DNA of 64,000 bases from Streptomyces sp. Edi4. GTDB lineage: Bacteria; Actinomycetota; Actinomycetes; Streptomycetales; Streptomycetaceae. Below, one piece after another: positions 63,021-64,000 of this stretch. The notes beneath the pieces were generated by a model. It was given only the letters and a program-made list of their open reading frames with translations. It ran no database searches and had not been told where the DNA came from. Within the stretch, counting starts at the first letter, position 1. Each line of letters opens with the position of its first letter. A program made the position numbers and the translations under genes. The stretch spans positions 2,232,001 through 2,296,000 of the forward strand of contig NZ_JBEJGY010000004.1 of the NCBI RefSeq assembly GCF_040253615.1. Reading direction: 5' to 3'.

Positions 63021-64000
63021 ATGCCATCACTGCTGCCGAAGCTGCCCGCGCGGGGAGCCAAGCCCGACGAGTTCCCCGGCCCGCCGGCCAACGCCCACAC
63101 CTTCCTGCCGTGGCTCCTGATGGGCACCGGCGCCGCGATCGACGTGGTCAGGGGCGATGTGGCCCACCCGGTCCTCGGCGGCCTCGGCATCGTCGCCTTC
63201 GTCGTCCTGTACGCGCTGGTCGCCTACCGGGCCTTCGACAAGCCGCGCCGCGAGGAGCGGGCCACCCTGGTCCTGCTCGGCGGGCTCGGCGCCGTCACCT
63301 ACGCCCTCGGTCTCGGCTACGGCGGTAGCTGGCTGCTCTTCTTCCCGCTGTTCTCCTTGACCTGCGGGGCGGTGCTGCGCGACCGGCGCCTGGGCGTCGT
63401 GATCCTCACGCTCGCGGGTTCGGTCGGTGTCATCTCCGGCATCAAGACCGGCGACCCGTGGGACAACATGACCATCGCGTACGGGACGTTCCTGTCCGGC
63501 ATGGTGATCGCGGCCCTCCTCTCGCTGTCCGAGACCGTGCGCGAACTGCGCGCGACCCGGCAGGAGTTGGCGCGTACCGCCGTGGAGAAGGAGCGCCTGC
63601 GTTTCTCCCGCGACCTGCACGACCTGCTGGGCCACACCCTCTCGGTCATCGTGGTGAAGTCGGAGGCCGCCCGCCGGATCGCGCCGCGCGACCTGGACGC
63701 GGCGCTCGGCCAGGTCGCCGACATCGAGTCGGTCGGCCGCCAGGCGCTCACCGAGATCCGCGAGGCCGTCACCGGCTACCGCGAGGGCAGCCTCGCCACC
63801 GAACTCGACCGGGCCCGCTCGGCGCTCGGCGCCGCCGAAGTGGAGCCGCTGGTACGCCAGTCGGGCCCGCCGCTGCCCGCGCAGGCCGAGGCGCTGCTGG
63901 GCTGGGTGGTCCGCGAGGCCGTCACCAACGTCGTACGCCACAGCGCCGCGACGCGCTGCGAGATCGTGATCGAGGGCACGCCGGAGCGGGTGCTCCTGAC
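63021..64000 (+). CDS. Sensor histidine kinase, DesK/LiaS-like (runs off the right edge)
   Basis: The first 326 residues. Four or five membrane helices fill about 25-165 (LPWLLMGTGAAIDVV; VLGGLGIVAFVVLYALV; TLVLLGGLGAVTYALGL; LGVVILTLAGSVGVISG). The HisKA_3 dimerisation motif FSRDLHDLLGHTLSVIVVK (about 195-213; H in DLHD) follows, then the start of the ATPase with VVREAVTNVVRHS (N box). GGGGAG precedes ATG 63021. A response regulator is expected just outside the window. Confidence 0.92.
   Translation, partial: MPSLLPKLPARGAKPDEFPGPPANAHTFLPWLLMGTGAAIDVVRGDVAHPVLGGLGIVAFVVLYALVAYRAFDKPRREERATLVLLGGLGAVTYALGLGYGGSWLLFFPLFSLTCGAVLRDRRLGVVILTLAGSVGVISGIKTGDPWDNMTIAYGTFLSGMVIAALLSLSETVRELRATRQELARTAVEKERLRFSRDLHDLLGHTLSVIVVKSEAARRIAPRDLDAALGQVADIESVGRQALTEIREAVTGYREGSLATELDRARSALGAAEVEPLVRQSGPPLPAQAEALLGWVVREAVTNVVRHSAATRCEIVIEGTPERVLL

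Overview
The window is very GC-rich, uses G/C-ending third codon positions, has many GTG/TTG starts, and carries genes typical of Streptomyces: an RheA/Hsp18 pair, an AICE with RepSA/TraB/Int, EfeOBU with a Tat-exported peroxidase, and a bifunctional RNase H/acid phosphatase. It is almost certainly Streptomyces chromosome. Apart from one integrated accessory region it looks like ordinary housekeeping sequence.

Layout. 1-6751: end of an unknown gene, an MFS exporter, DUF2267, hsp18 divergent from rheA with two palindromic operators between them, a small MerR-type regulator behind a strong leader hairpin, a small conserved protein, methionine aminopeptidase and heme oxygenase. About 6980-28490: accessory region (below). 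28790-32818: a large secreted lectin/DNRLRE protein divergent from the Rhs toxin gene. 33088-38221: a PhzF-like gene divergent from an iron-uptake operon (efeO, efeB, efeU, lipoprotein) with an iron-box-like promoter. 38520-49718: prim-pol protein, dimethylargininase, Rsm22-like methyltransferase, Bcr/CflA exporter, SDR, a second PhzF, NTF2-like, MazG-like, RNase P RNA, a MerR regulator with its partner, and an RNB exoribonuclease. 50113-56783: yaaA, eda, RNase H/phosphatase, zinc-ribbon protein (CTG start), Nif3-like protein, a decayed binding-protein gene and two unrecognised genes. 57309-60979: a DUF3592 protein and an SDR/alcohol dehydrogenase/MaoC set behind a KstR-like palindrome. 61329-64000: ABC exporter genes and a histidine kinase cut by the window end.

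The accessory region is the most interesting part. A minus-strand gene (20925 to about 28478) encodes a secreted Rhs-type polymorphic toxin of about 2,500 residues. It ends in a HINT self-cleaving domain and a short variable toxin tip, followed by its immunity gene. Farther downstream, in the same orientation, lie two orphan tip/immunity pairs (9127-8355 and 10459-9530). Each orphan starts exactly at the HINT/tip junction. Between and beside the tips are one complete actinomycete integrative and conjugative element (regulators, TraB, DUF2637, RepSA, Xis, Int), one frameshifted integrase copy and one collapsed remnant. The arrangement repeats as [element body - integrase - 27-bp repeat - hairpin - immunity gene - tip - 14-bp core]. 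I infer that successive integrations placed a new tip and immunity gene behind the toxin body and pushed the old pair outward, where its immunity gene was kept.

A 20-bp dispersed repeat, often next to a second hairpin-forming repeat, occurs nine times in intergenic spaces across the window.
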